Below are positions 53,189-62,621 of a stretch of DNA of 64,000 nt, piece after piece. Made by a program: the position numbers and the translations under genes. How positions within the stretch are numbered: the stretch's first letter is position 1; every line of letters starts with the position of its first letter. The notes under the pieces are model-generated. The model did no database searches, was not told the origin of the DNA, and saw only the letters and a list, made by a program, of their open reading frames with translations. Source of the DNA: an uncultured Eubacteriales bacterium (GTDB taxonomy: Bacteria; Bacillota; Clostridia; Oscillospirales; Acutalibacteraceae); NCBI GenBank assembly GCA_934489735.1, contig CAKSSR010000009.1, forward strand, positions 1-64,000, given 5' to 3'.

Positions 53189-56100
53189 TTATTTCTTCAT
53201 TTTTTTATTATATATCATTATTCCTGATACCGATAGTACGATTATTCCAAATAATATTAAAGCTGATTTAAACAAATTGTCACCAGTACGTGAGTTTGCG
53301 CTATTGCTTACTTTATTACTTGGGCTACTTGGTGAATCAGAGCTGTCGCTTGAATATGTATCGTCAGTGCTGCTGCTATATGAGTTAATATTATTTGTTG
53401 AATCGTTTGTAGTAGATCCGTCAGACGAGCCATTATTTGTATCTGATGGGGTTACCGTTGAATTGTTGTTACCATCATTATCTGTGCCAGAATTCGTACT
53501 GGATGTCACTGTAAAGTTAGTACTTGCTGTCCCGGCACTAGATGCTATATCAATACTATGACTTCCTTCTGACAAAGCTTGAAGATATGATGACTTTAGC
53601 TCAATTCCGTTATCGGATACATTATAATTTTCACTGTCTATAATCTCGCCGTCTACAGACACATTCAATGTTGAATCATCATTATAACTAGTATTCGACT
53701 TGAACTCAAGGGACTCATTACTATTCTTTATCCAAGTGCTGTTGGCTCCTTCAATTATTCTACTTCCTCCTTTTATTATGACGTCGCTCGGGTTAATTTC
53801 GGTCTTGCCTGCTTCATCTGAGAAACATTTTCCGCACCCTGTGCATACATAATGCTCTATGTTTCCGTCTTTTTCAACAGTTGGTTCAGTTGCTTCAACC
53901 TTTTTTATTTCAACGTGGTTATCTGGATCAACTGTTCCAAACTCTTTTCCACAGACATTACAAACTTTCCCTTTTACGCAGGTAGGTAACGCTCCTGAGT
54001 CGGTATGGTCTACAAAAGATATCGAAAATTCCATCGGCGCATAGTTTCCATCGTCATCTTTATCCTTGAATGTTAATATTACTTTGTATTCACCCGTTTC
54101 TATATTACATAGTTCATTAATTGAATCTGAATTAATTATATAAGAAGTCTGACCAAGTGGTTTAGTTTGTTTATTATTATTATGGATTAATGTTATTGAT
54201 TCGATAACCGAGTCCGATTCAATAGTTAAGTTATCACAGTACTTTCCACCATCTGCTATTCCAGTTACTTTTGCTTGCTTTTTCTTTTCCCACTTGGCAT
54301 ATAATATTTTGTCAGCTTTATTTCCAAAAGTATTGCTGGTTATTGTTGTGATTGCTGGTTCAGTAAAGTTCGCATCTGTGTACCAACCTTTAAATATATA
54401 TCCATCTCTACTGATTTCGTTTGGACCTGGTAATGTAATGTTATCCCCATCTATGTATAAGAAAGGAATTGTTGATGAATCTGTATCATCTGCTTCTACT
54501 CCTTCTACCGTTGTACCTTCGCCGGATAAAAGATTTATTTGCTCTACTGCTCCCGTTGCAAAACTTGACTCAGTTTCTTCTACATCGCCTGTACTGTTAC
54601 GTCCATTTTTCCACTGTCCGCTATATTTCATTATCCCTTGAGAATATAACGAGATATATTTCTTCCTTTTTATAAAGCATATTCTAAATATAGGTATATC
54701 GTCCGCTGTTAGTCCGTCTTTTTCTATATATAGTTTGCTATCAATTACTTGAGGTTCGTTGACATTTTCATTAATAATTTCCAAAACGTTCTTGGGATCC
54801 TTATAACCATAGCTTTCATTTTTATATGTATCTACATTTTTTGTTCCAGTTTCTTCACTTTCTTGTCCCATGTATGGGAAGTATTCTTCGGAACTATCAA
54901 TGGTTTTTAAATAATTATCAACAATTACTCCCGCTTTGTCAGTTTTAGTACTTGCGTAGGTCTTCGATAGCTTAGCTTCATACTTTGGTTTGTTGATCTT
55001 TAATCCACGACTCGTTGATTGGGTTTCCCCATTGGCTCCTATTACTAGTTCTAATTTATCATCGGTTGAGCCTATGTACGTTTTTGTAAAGTAAGGATTG
55101 TATTTTGGTTTGTAAGTTTTTTTCGTATCGTTAGCATTCTTTTTTATTTCCTCTAAATCTCCTACAAAGTCCTTTATCTCTTCTATCCTGTCGAATTTAT
55201 ATAGTTCTACTTTGTAAGGAAGACCTGTCTTCGCTTGCCATTGAGCTGTATATGTTTCTTTTAGGATAGTTTCTTCTTTTTTATTTGCTTTACGTATCAT
55301 ATTTAAAATTACCTGAATTGAACTTGATTTTATTATTTTGTTCGTTCCATCTTCGTGCTGGTATCCGGTAAATAAATATCCCTTTCTTTCTACCTTTATA
55401 CTTGGAATTTTTGATATTAATTCAGAAATTGTAGATGTTTTTACTGTAGCAGTAGTACTGTGGTCGCTACCATTGTCAATGTATGTGACTGTCATAACAT
55501 ATTCATATTCATCAGGTTTATTTTCTATTGCCGCCTTTTTAATGGTTATTGTAACGTCTTTATTGGTTGTTATTTCTCCACTTTTATTTGGATCTGGATC
55601 TTCAAATTTAAAGGTTCCGTTATTCGATTCAAATGTAGCTTCTATTTGTTTTGTGACATCCTCTATATCCTTATTATCACCTATATACTCATTTCCCGAA
55701 TTAAATCCATTTAGTTTAGGTAGCTCTCCCTCTGCTCCTTTCCATATCTCTGAATCTTCACCATTTCCATCATTTAAAGCACTAGACTTACCTGTTGCTT
55801 CTTCATTAGCAAAACAGTTGCTTATCTTTACTTCGTCTGAGGTACGGGTAGGGTAGCTTTCGCTTTGATAGCCACATATTGCCCCTTCGTTTACATTTTC
55901 TTCAACTTGCTTAGTCACTGGGCAGGTGTTATAAGAGTTTTTAATGAGACTATATTCAGTATTGTAACCGCATATACCTCCTATGTCATCTTCTCCTAAA
56001 ACTTCTCCTTGTTTACCGTTGTAATCACTATTATAACAGTTGTTAATTCCAGTATCACCTCTGCTAAATCCACATATTCCTCCAATATTTTGTATGCCTG

Positions 56101-56824
56101 CTACAGTTGAGCCTTCATTGAAACATTCCTCTATAGTACCTCCGTTACATCCGCATATGCCTCCTACAAAGTTCTTTCCTAAAATGTTGCAATATGGTTT
56201 GAAAACTTTATCTGGTTTAGAAACACTTTTTTCTATTTCTTCCATACTCTTTCCTTGATTTTTTAAATATTTAACCTCAGCATTATATGCCTCCATCCTT
56301 TTTAAGTATTTACTATACTCTTCACATGCTTTTATATATTTGTCGTAATCTGTATATATCTTAACAGTATACGTACCGTTTACATTTTCCCCTTCATATG
56401 TTCTATCTTCAACAGGTCCTGGATCAGATAATGTCTCTGTTATCAGTCCAAGCTTCTTTATGCTTCCGTTGCTTAAACCAAATATGCCTGCATATTCCTC
56501 TGAATTAATGCTGACATTCTTTATTATATGATAATCACCGTCAAATGTCCCCGTGTAAGGATGCTTTTTGTTCCCTATCGGTACAAAGCTCTCATGCTCA
56601 AAGTCTAAGTTGCTGAGTAACTTGGCACTACCATTGTTCTTTAAACCGCTATTACCATTGTTTACACTTTCGCTAAGCCAGTTAAGCTCTTCTATGCTCG
56701 ATATAAGATAAAACTCACCATTGCTTGGCGGCTCTATTGAGTTAGCTTGCACTATGCCAAATATAAATGACATCATTATTATTGAATTTATAATTGTACT
56801 TAAAATCGATTTGTTCGATTTCAT
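53189..56824 (-). CDS. wall-anchored multidomain protein with GLUG and InlB-type repeats
   Basis: 1211 residues from ATG 56824 (AAAGGAG nine bases upstream; a closer ATG overlaps the site). Signal peptide (SILSTIINSIIMMSFIFGIV). N-terminal part with the NGEFYLISSIEELNWLS start and GLUG-type repeats (GGICGCNGGTIEECFN, GGICGFSRG, GGICGYN). Then two InlB-type beta-grasp regions (TYTAQWQ; GYIFKGWYTDANF...ILYAKWEKK), a zinc-ribbon-like Cys motif (CVKGKVCNVCGKEF...CTGCGKCF), an X2-like Ig module as in the gene at 14712, a Ser/Asn/Thr-rich stalk, and a sorting-like tail (SRTGDN, hydrophobic segment, KKMKK). Sorting motif lacks LP. Likely an adhesin or mucosal-contact protein. Confidence 0.88.
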   Translation of the reverse strand: MKSNKSILSTIINSIIMMSFIFGIVQANSIEPPSNGEFYLISSIEELNWLSESVNNGNSGLKNNGSAKLLSNLDFEHESFVPIGNKKHPYTGTFDGDYHIIKNVSINSEEYAGIFGLSNGSIKKLGLITETLSDPGPVEDRTYEGENVNGTYTVKIYTDYDKYIKACEEYSKYLKRMEAYNAEVKYLKNQGKSMEEIEKSVSKPDKVFKPYCNILGKNFVGGICGCNGGTIEECFNEGSTVAGIQNIGGICGFSRGDTGINNCYNSDYNGKQGEVLGEDDIGGICGYNTEYSLIKNSYNTCPVTKQVEENVNEGAICGYQSESYPTRTSDEVKISNCFANEEATGKSSALNDGNGEDSEIWKGAEGELPKLNGFNSGNEYIGDNKDIEDVTKQIEATFESNNGTFKFEDPDPNKSGEITTNKDVTITIKKAAIENKPDEYEYVMTVTYIDNGSDHSTTATVKTSTISELISKIPSIKVERKGYLFTGYQHEDGTNKIIKSSSIQVILNMIRKANKKEETILKETYTAQWQAKTGLPYKVELYKFDRIEEIKDFVGDLEEIKKNANDTKKTYKPKYNPYFTKTYIGSTDDKLELVIGANGETQSTSRGLKINKPKYEAKLSKTYASTKTDKAGVIVDNYLKTIDSSEEYFPYMGQESEETGTKNVDTYKNESYGYKDPKNVLEIINENVNEPQVIDSKLYIEKDGLTADDIPIFRICFIKRKKYISLYSQGIMKYSGQWKNGRNSTGDVEETESSFATGAVEQINLLSGEGTTVEGVEADDTDSSTIPFLYIDGDNITLPGPNEISRDGYIFKGWYTDANFTEPAITTITSNTFGNKADKILYAKWEKKKQAKVTGIADGGKYCDNLTIESDSVIESITLIHNNNKQTKPLGQTSYIINSDSINELCNIETGEYKVILTFKDKDDDGNYAPMEFSISFVDHTDSGALPTCVKGKVCNVCGKEFGTVDPDNHVEIKKVEATEPTVEKDGNIEHYVCTGCGKCFSDEAGKTEINPSDVIIKGGSRIIEGANSTWIKNSNESLEFKSNTSYNDDSTLNVSVDGEIIDSENYNVSDNGIELKSSYLQALSEGSHSIDIASSAGTASTNFTVTSSTNSGTDNDGNNNSTVTPSDTNNGSSDGSTTNDSTNNINSYSSSTDDTYSSDSSDSPSSPSNKVSNSANSRTGDNLFKSALILFGIIVLSVSGIMIYNKKMKK

Positions 56825-56931
56825 TTTTACCATCTCCTTTTATTTTAATTAGTACTTTTTAAATATCAATCCTATTAATTTTTTACACCTCCTCATACTT
56901 TTGGTCACCAATATTAAATTAATATGTAATT

Positions 56932-56960
56932 ATTATACATACTAAATTCTTAATTGTAAA
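56932..56960 (-). promoter_or_regulatory. promoter of the GLUG/InlB-repeat protein gene
   Basis: Minus strand: TTTACA (56960-56955), 17-bp spacer, TATAAT (56937-56932). The leader is about 100 nt and contains an unused-looking AGGAGGTGT at 56893-56885. Confidence 0.75.
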
Positions 56961-57155
56961 TAGTTTTTTTATTTTTTGTTTACATAACTAATTCTGTGCA
57001 TAAAAATTATGTCGATTTCATAACATGAATGTCGCTAATTTATAAATAATGCTTCATCGCTTTAACATATCCTTTCAATAACTTAATAATTCGTAAAAAA
57101 TTCCCTATTTTATTACTAATTAATATAAAATTTTTATATTTTTTCTTCACATCAC

Positions 57156-57184
57156 TTGACTAATCTGTAATTATATTGTATAAT
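57156..57184 (+). promoter_or_regulatory. promoter of the small-peptide / coiled-coil operon
   Basis: TTGACT (57156-57161), 17-bp spacer, TATAAT (57179-57184). The leader is about 64 nt. The interval 56961-57155 holds nothing else recognisable. Confidence 0.8.
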
Positions 57185-57254
57185 ATTATTGTTGTTAGTT
57201 GAATTTTGTTCAGCATATGCAATAATATTACTTGATAAAAGGAGATGATTTTAA

Positions 57255-57413
57255 ATGTTGGCCTCTATTTTCGGTTTGGGATTCTGCTCCCTTTTGGCCG
57301 CTGGTGCCTCATATCTTAATTTCACTGGCGCTAAAAAGTCTTTGGGTGACTGGCAGAAGGATTATTATAGAGATTTAAATAAAAATGTCACCCCAGACAT
57401 AGAAAAATATTAA
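57255..57413 (+). CDS. 52-residue peptide, hydrophobic start and charged tail
   Basis: AAAGGAGATG stands nine bases before the ATG. The product begins with a hydrophobic Gly/Ala-rich stretch (MLASIFGLGFCSLLAAGASY, one Cys) and ends with a polar part (SLGDWQKDYYRDLNK...). The hydrophobic part could be one membrane helix or a signal-like segment. Its codons (GCC, TCC, GGC) are more G+C-rich than those of its neighbours, which might indicate a different origin. First gene of a unit with two coiled-coil proteins; no family is recognised. Confidence 0.65.
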   Translation: MLASIFGLGFCSLLAAGASYLNFTGAKKSLGDWQKDYYRDLNKNVTPDIEKY

Positions 57414-57477
57414 AAATATGTGAGATTTTTTGACGCATACTTGTAAAATATAAACAAAATTTAAGGAGATGATGATT

Positions 57478-58617
57478 ATGCCAGAAGAAACAGCTTCGGA
57501 TGTGGCTTGTAAAGTTATAGGAACAACAGTTGTATATATAGGGATGGGTACATTAGAAGTAGTTGGAGTAACAGGAGATTTGCTAGACAAAGGAGCAAAG
57601 GCTGTAGCTAGTACGTATAGCGTTGGGAAGGGGGTTGTTAATGGTCTTGTTAGTGGTACGGTTAATTTGACTAAGTGGCTCTTTGGGGGAAAATCAGGAA
57701 GCGAACAATCACAAGACAAATTTATAGAAGAGGCAAAACAGTTTGAAAAAATCGTACCTGAAAAGATGGCAGAGGCGATAGCGTTAGATACTACATTAAA
57801 GAGTGCAGTGCAATCAAGTAATCCAGATGCCGGTAAAGGTGAAGGAATTGTTGAAAGCTTGACTGAACTTGGAAAAGTAAGTACGGAGCTAAAAGGAAAT
57901 ACGAAAAAACTAGAAGCTGATACTGAAACTATAAGTCAAGATAATTCAAGGCTAGAAAACGGAATGAAGGCTATAGGTAGCGTGGTAGCAAATACGAGTG
58001 AGAGTACTAAGGTAATAAGTCCCGAGACTCATGAAAAGATGAGTCAAAGAATAGAAGAAAAACAAGATAAAATGGAAAAAATAGAAAAGAAAAAAGCTGA
58101 ATTATTAGCTAAAAATGAAGGTATAGTTGAAGAAACAAAGGAACTTGCAGAAAAGCAAACAGAAATATTCGAACAAGTTCAAGGGGATGTACAGGCGGCA
58201 GAGGAAGAATTAAAAGGAATGAACAAAAGTTTAAGTGCAGTTAAAGAGCAAGTGAGCAATTTTGTTTCAAATACTACTGGACAGTCTTTAAGTGATATTC
58301 AACCAGTAGATCCTGAAGAAGTATCGCAAAAAATTGAAGAAAAATATGTTGAATCAACAGATAAAATGGAGGAAATTTTAAGTAAGATTGAGACTAAGAC
58401 AGCTTCACTGAAGGAGGCTTATGAACAAGCTAATAAAGTTTTGATAGAAAGAAAAACAGATGATAATGCTAAAATGCCGAATCACTTTGATAATTACAGT
58501 GACGTGGAACAACGCAGTTTATATTTTGATGGGATAATTGAAAGTTGTGACAAAGCAAAAAACCTTGTTGAAGAATGTAGAAATTTAATGAGCACATGTA
58601 AAAGTTTATGTTCGTAA
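57478..58617 (+). CDS. coiled-coil protein with glycine-rich amphipathic N-terminus
   Basis: 379 residues from ATG 57478 (AAGGAG nine bases upstream). The first 65 residues (VIGTTVVYIGMGTLEVVGVTGDLL...GKGVVNGLVSGTVNLTKWLFGG) are rich in Gly and beta-branched hydrophobic residues, suggesting membrane association without a classical signal peptide. The rest is mostly predicted coiled coil (AEELKGMNKSLSAVKEQ, KMEKIEKKKAELLAK), rather like effector or tape-measure-type proteins. The C-terminus has a small Cys group (AKNLVEECRNLMSTCKSLCS). No recognised family. Follows the 52-residue peptide by 64 bp and is followed by a second coiled-coil gene after 33 bp. Confidence 0.75.
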   Translation: MPEETASDVACKVIGTTVVYIGMGTLEVVGVTGDLLDKGAKAVASTYSVGKGVVNGLVSGTVNLTKWLFGGKSGSEQSQDKFIEEAKQFEKIVPEKMAEAIALDTTLKSAVQSSNPDAGKGEGIVESLTELGKVSTELKGNTKKLEADTETISQDNSRLENGMKAIGSVVANTSESTKVISPETHEKMSQRIEEKQDKMEKIEKKKAELLAKNEGIVEETKELAEKQTEIFEQVQGDVQAAEEELKGMNKSLSAVKEQVSNFVSNTTGQSLSDIQPVDPEEVSQKIEEKYVESTDKMEEILSKIETKTASLKEAYEQANKVLIERKTDDNAKMPNHFDNYSDVEQRSLYFDGIIESCDKAKNLVEECRNLMSTCKSLCS

Positions 58618-58650
58618 CCTAAAATTTAAAAATTAGAAGAGGTGATATAT

Positions 58651-59218
58651 ATGATGGATAATAGTATTGAAGATTTTTTGGATGGAAATATCTCATCAGG
58701 CTCAGTTTTTTATGATGACGTAGCTTTGAAAGCTATTGTTAATGGACTTGAAGGGATAAAAATTTGTCTAAATGTTATTGTTGATCAAAAGGAAAACATA
58801 GAAAGATTAAATAAACTACAGGATTCTTTTAATAGTTTTGCAACAGTGAATCAAAATAAAGAGAAATTAGAAAAAGGCATAGAAAAATTTAAAGAAATGA
58901 AAAAACAAGAAGTTGATACTAAGAAAGACATTAGATCTTTAATAAAGAAATATGAGGAGATGGCTGAAGCGGGTCCAAGCAAGAAAGAAATACAAAGCAT
59001 ATCAAAAGAGGCAATAGCTGGTCTTGATGCGCATGTAGGTACACCTGAAAAAAGAAGTGAAAAAGAAAAAGTCGATAGAAGGAAGAGTACTAGAAGCAGC
59101 CATGAAAAGAAGGGAAGAGCTATGTCGTAAAGCGCCATCCTCATCCATGATTCATAGTGATATAAAGGAAAAAATGAAAGCCTTTGAAAAGGGAGAAAAC
59201 GGTCACAAGAAGAGCTAA
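58651..59218 (+). CDS. coiled-coil protein, apparent late frameshift
   Basis: The frame from ATG 58651 (GAGGTG upstream) gives 159 residues and stops at 59130, with a basic tail. The middle is coiled coil (LEKGIEKFKEMKKQEVD, SLIKKYEEMAEAGPSKKE). After the A-rich tract at about 59053-59073 the +1 frame reads sensibly to 59218 (SIEGRVLEAAMKRREELCRK, then MKAFEKGENGHKKS), so one base too many in the A-run may have cut short the protein, whose full length would be about 188. It could equally be the true end at 59130. Same operon as the preceding gene; function unknown. Confidence 0.6.
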
Positions 59219-59352
59219 TGTTTTAGATGAATAGGAGAAAAGAGCAGAATAGAATAGAGCGAAGAGGAAAACTTAAAGGAAAGGAACAAAAAAGCAGGCG
59301 ATTGTAAGCGAATGGATAGCGAATATTAATGGCATGTATACATAATAACAAA

Positions 59353-59392
59353 GAGCAGGTAATAGAGGTTTATTATCTGCTCAATTTTTTTT
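59353..59392 (+). terminator. intrinsic terminator
   Basis: GAGCAGGTAATA and TATTATCTGCTC arms (59353-59382), a 12-bp stem with a mismatch, followed by AATTTTTTTT. It overlaps the stop codon of the convergent recombinase gene and may serve both strands. Confidence 0.85.
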
Positions 59393-60385
59393 ATCTTGTG
59401 AAGGGGTGAGTATAACATCTGACAAAGGATTTGAGTTTATAGCTCTTTCCATTTGTTTATTTGAAAGGTGCGTATAGATTTCTGTTGTTCCAAGGTTTTG
59501 GTGTCCTAGGATATCCTTAAGGACTCTAATATCCACTTGTCCATGTTGGTACATTAAGGTGGCGGCAGTATGACGAAGCTTATGTACAGAGTAACCTTTT
59601 CCACCCAAGCCTATTTTACTTAGGTATTCCTTAACCATATATTGAACAGTTTTAATACTTATTCTTTTTTTTAGTCTACTCAAGAAAAGGGCCTTTTTAT
59701 CCTTTACGCCGTCGACTTGTCTTACTGCTTTATATCTCTTTATAGCATCAATACATGCATGGTTCAAGTAAACTATTCTTTCCTTATTTCCCTTGCCCAC
59801 AATCTTCATAGTGCCGTCGTCGTAGATGTCGTCATAGTTTATATTGACTAATTCAGACAGTCTCATGCCACAATTTAAAAACAAAGTAAGTATGCAATAG
59901 TCTCTGTCTTTAAATTCTGAGTTCGATTCGACAACGCTTCTCAACAGTTCCATACTCTGTTCAAGTGTCAGATATTTAGGAAGTCCTTTTTTTCTTTTAG
60001 GGGTGTCTAATTGTTTCACTGGATTTGTATCAATTAGTTCCACTTTATTTACCAAATAATCAAAAAACGCACGTAGACTTGATGATTTTCTAGCTCTTGT
60101 TGCAGCGCTGTTATTTCTTTCTTCTATCAAGTAGTTCATATATTCAAATACGTCAGTAATTGTTATCTTTTTTACAAAGTCTAGATTAATATCGTCTATT
60201 TCCACTTTATCATATGCTATATCGGCGGGTGAAAGTCCCTTTGCTTTTTTCATATATCTGAAGAAAGTTCTTAAGTCGATGTAGTATTCATCAACAGTTT
60301 TTGGGGACTTTCCTTTTATAGTTTGCATATATCCTAAAAAATCTTTAATAATCTTGGGGGCGTGTAACATATATTGACTTTTCAA
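59381..60385 (-). CDS. tyrosine recombinase, XerC/XerD family
   Basis: 334 residues. Catalytic set is complete: Arg in CGMRLSEL, Lys in GKGNKER, His-x-x-Arg in HKLRHTAATL, His in LGHQNL and the nucleophile Tyr in TEIYTHLS. N-terminal SAM-like core-binding domain (about 10-110: DFLGYMQTIKGKSPKTVDEY). A TTG start overlaps the ftsQ stop (TTGA), with AAAGGA ten bases upstream. Third gene after murA and ftsQ, a cell-division setting that favours chromosome-dimer or related site-specific recombination over a mobile-element integrase. Whether it acts as XerC, XerD or a single Xer cannot be said. Confidence 0.92.
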   Translation of the reverse strand: MKSQYMLHAPKIIKDFLGYMQTIKGKSPKTVDEYYIDLRTFFRYMKKAKGLSPADIAYDKVEIDDINLDFVKKITITDVFEYMNYLIEERNNSAATRARKSSSLRAFFDYLVNKVELIDTNPVKQLDTPKRKKGLPKYLTLEQSMELLRSVVESNSEFKDRDYCILTLFLNCGMRLSELVNINYDDIYDDGTMKIVGKGNKERIVYLNHACIDAIKRYKAVRQVDGVKDKKALFLSRLKKRISIKTVQYMVKEYLSKIGLGGKGYSVHKLRHTAATLMYQHGQVDIRVLKDILGHQNLGTTEIYTHLSNKQMERAINSNPLSDVILTPSQDKKN

Positions 60386-61191
60386 ATTAATTCGTTCCTT
60401 TCTTTCATTTGTTCATTAACATTTTCTTCACTTGGGATAAAATATGAATGTTTATCGTCGGATGATGAAGACACGTCTAAAGTTCCACTATCATTTACAT
60501 CTATTTTCTCTTCTAATATATTCTTGGCCGTTGATAATTTGTAATCAATGTCATCAATTGTTCCAACATTTACTTTTATTCTCCTATCATATTCAAATGA
60601 TATGTCAGTTATTAAAGAGATGTCATATCCAGTTACGTTCTTTATGTCATGATTTCTTAATGAATTTAAAAGGGTTAGGAAGTTGCTTCTTTTTAACTTG
60701 TTCATATTATCCGTCTCTGGGCTTATTCCATCCTTATATAATCCTAGTATTACGGGAAGTTTTTCATCGTTATTGTCTATTTCGCATACTTCGTTGCCAC
60801 TCTGACTTATGACAATAAAATGATTTTCATGTTCTATGACTCCTATTTTGTCTGCATTTATCACATTTACTGACAAAGTATAAGGAAATTTCTTCATTAT
60901 CAATACGTTGTCTACAAATGGAATGCTTTTTAATATGTTCTCCTTATGCTCCCTGATGTCATATAATAACAAATTCTTTCCTATGTCTGTATTGAGTATC
61001 TCTTGCACTTGATTGACCCTTTCGTCCGATATTCCAACTATATTGACTTTTTTTATCTTAAATAATATCGTGCAACTTAATATCAAAAATGTTATCATCA
61101 TGGTCAATAAAATTAAAGACATGCTGATAATTTTTCTTATTTCTTGCTTTACAATGACTTTTTTATATATTTTGTAACGTAGTTTTTTCAT
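60382..61191 (-). CDS. ftsQ: FtsQ/DivIB-type cell-division protein
   Basis: 269 residues. A basic cytoplasmic tail, one membrane helix (about 22-45: SMSLILLTMMITFLILSCTILF) and a POTRA domain (FKIKKVNIVGISDERVNQVQEIL), then a beta-rich domain (KIGVIEHENHFIVISQSG). Part of the divisome, bridging FtsL/DivIC with septal wall synthesis outside the membrane. The ATG follows the murA stop almost directly; its ribosome site AGAGGG lies in the last murA codons. The divergent sequence is normal for this family; the call is by context as well as by topology. Confidence 0.9.
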   Translation of the reverse strand: MKKLRYKIYKKVIVKQEIRKIISMSLILLTMMITFLILSCTILFKIKKVNIVGISDERVNQVQEILNTDIGKNLLLYDIREHKENILKSIPFVDNVLIMKKFPYTLSVNVINADKIGVIEHENHFIVISQSGNEVCEIDNNDEKLPVILGLYKDGISPETDNMNKLKRSNFLTLLNSLRNHDIKNVTGYDISLITDISFEYDRRIKVNVGTIDDIDYKLSTAKNILEEKIDVNDSGTLDVSSSSDDKHSYFIPSEENVNEQMKERNELI

Positions 61192-61192
61192 A

Positions 61193-62452
61193 TTATTCCC
61201 TCTTTATTGATGCTCCTATGTTCTTTAATGATTTGTCTAAATTTTCATAACCTCTGTCTAGATACTTTATCCCGTCTATTCTAGTTGTCCCTTCTGCCGC
61301 AAGACCTGCTATCACTAATGCTGCAGCACCTCTTAATTCATATGCAGATACGTTGTTCCCATACAATTGTTTAACACCCCTGACTATTGCCACACGTCCT
61401 TCAATATTTATATCGGCTCCCAATCTTATCAATTCATCTACATGTCTGTATCTACTTTCAAATATATTCTCTACAAATACGTCAGTCCCCGGATTCAATG
61501 ACGTCACTGACATTATTATTGCTTGTGCATCGGTAGGGAATCCTGGATATGGCATTGTTTTTATAATCGAGTTGGTTGCCTTAAGCTTAGCTGGGGCATT
61601 TATTTTTAACCTGTTCTTGTTATATGACTTCAATTTGCATCCTATGTCCTCAAAAAATGATAGCACAGGGTTCATATGTTCTAATAAAATGTCATTCAAT
61701 GTCAATGTTCCGTTAGTTACGCAGGCACATGCCATTAAAGTTGTTGCTTCTATACGATCTGGTATCACATTGTGCTCTGTCCCTAACAGTTTCTTCACAC
61801 CTTCTATCTCTATCGTGCCTGTTCCTGCTCCACTTATTTTAGCTCCGCATTTGTTTAGAAAGTTTGATAGGTCACATATTTCTGGTTCTCTTGCAGCATT
61901 TATTATCGTCGTGTTACCGTCTGCTAAAACTGATGCCAATATTATATTTTCTGTCGCTCCAACGCTTGGGAACGGAAGCATTATCTTAGCTCCTGTAAAC
62001 CTGTCGTTATTTAAGCAACAATCCAGTATACCACACTCCTCTTTCAATACCATTCCAATGTCTGTTAGTGCCTTTAGGTGGATATCAATTGGCCTTGGTC
62101 CTAGTTCGCATCCCCCTGGAAATGATAACTTTGCCTTACCAAATCTCGATAAGATAGCTCCTAGAAATATTATTGATGATCTCATACTTCTCATCATATC
62201 GTCTGGAATTTCATATTTAGACAAATTTGGTTCTACTATAATAGTATCACTTTTATGCTCTACTTTGCAACCCAGATATTTTAATATATTTATTGCTACT
62301 TTTACATCAGACAAGTCAGGGCAATTGTGAATTATGCATTGACTATCGCAAAGAATTGTTGCAGCCAGGATAGGAAGGACACTATTTTTTGCTCCATGCA
62401 CATTTAGTTCACCATTTAGTTTCTTTTTACCATTTATTATAAATTTTTGCAT
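61193..62452 (-). CDS. murA: UDP-N-acetylglucosamine 1-carboxyvinyltransferase
   Basis: 419 residues, normal length. Transfers enolpyruvate from PEP to UDP-GlcNAc, the first committed step of peptidoglycan synthesis. Signatures: LNGELNVHGAKNSVLPILAA, the active loop FPGGCELGPRPIDIHL with the catalytic, fosfomycin-target Cys, PSVGATENII, and PDRIEATT. It is followed by ftsQ and xer in one operon. GAAGGTG precedes the ATG. One of usually two MurA paralogues in Firmicutes; which one cannot be told. Confidence 0.96.
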   Translation of the reverse strand: MQKFIINGKKKLNGELNVHGAKNSVLPILAATILCDSQCIIHNCPDLSDVKVAINILKYLGCKVEHKSDTIIVEPNLSKYEIPDDMMRSMRSSIIFLGAILSRFGKAKLSFPGGCELGPRPIDIHLKALTDIGMVLKEECGILDCCLNNDRFTGAKIMLPFPSVGATENIILASVLADGNTTIINAAREPEICDLSNFLNKCGAKISGAGTGTIEIEGVKKLLGTEHNVIPDRIEATTLMACACVTNGTLTLNDILLEHMNPVLSFFEDIGCKLKSYNKNRLKINAPAKLKATNSIIKTMPYPGFPTDAQAIIMSVTSLNPGTDVFVENIFESRYRHVDELIRLGADINIEGRVAIVRGVKQLYGNNVSAYELRGAAALVIAGLAAEGTTRIDGIKYLDRGYENLDKSLKNIGASIKRE

Positions 62453-62478
62453 TATATTGGCACCTTCTCTACTTATTT

Positions 62479-62514
62479 ATTATACATTATACGCTTGTTG
62501 TCAGTTTTTGTTAA
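62479..62514 (-). promoter_or_regulatory. promoter of murA operon
   Basis: Minus strand: TTAACA (62514-62509), 17-bp spacer, TATAAT (62491-62486); a second TATAAT at 62484-62479. Confidence 0.65.
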
Positions 62515-62578
62515 ACGTTTTGTTGCATAAAACAAATATTAAATTTATGTTAAGATTATGGAAAAACGAAGTGAATAA

Positions 62579-62587
62579 TGTTATAAT
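62579..62587 (+). promoter_or_regulatory. extended -10 promoter
   Basis: TGTTATAAT, 35 bp before the start of the last gene. The -35 region is weak. It is divergent from the murA promoter. Confidence 0.55.
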
Positions 62588-62621
62588 AGATAAGTAAATT
62601 TTTATAGAAAGGTAATAGAAA

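Noticed and set aside
56885..56893. AGGAGGTGT on the minus strand upstream of 56824 as start of a leader peptide gene
   Set aside because: The only following frame is a six-codon TTG frame; too little to support a gene.
61353..62330. Long plus-strand frame (325 codons) opposite murA
   Set aside because: It is antisense to a perfectly conserved murA, has no ribosome site and no protein-like composition.
62520..62560. dif-like Xer recombination site near murA
   Set aside because: TTGCATAA and TTATGTTAA half-sites can be seen, but their spacing (about 17 bp instead of 6) does not fit a dif site.
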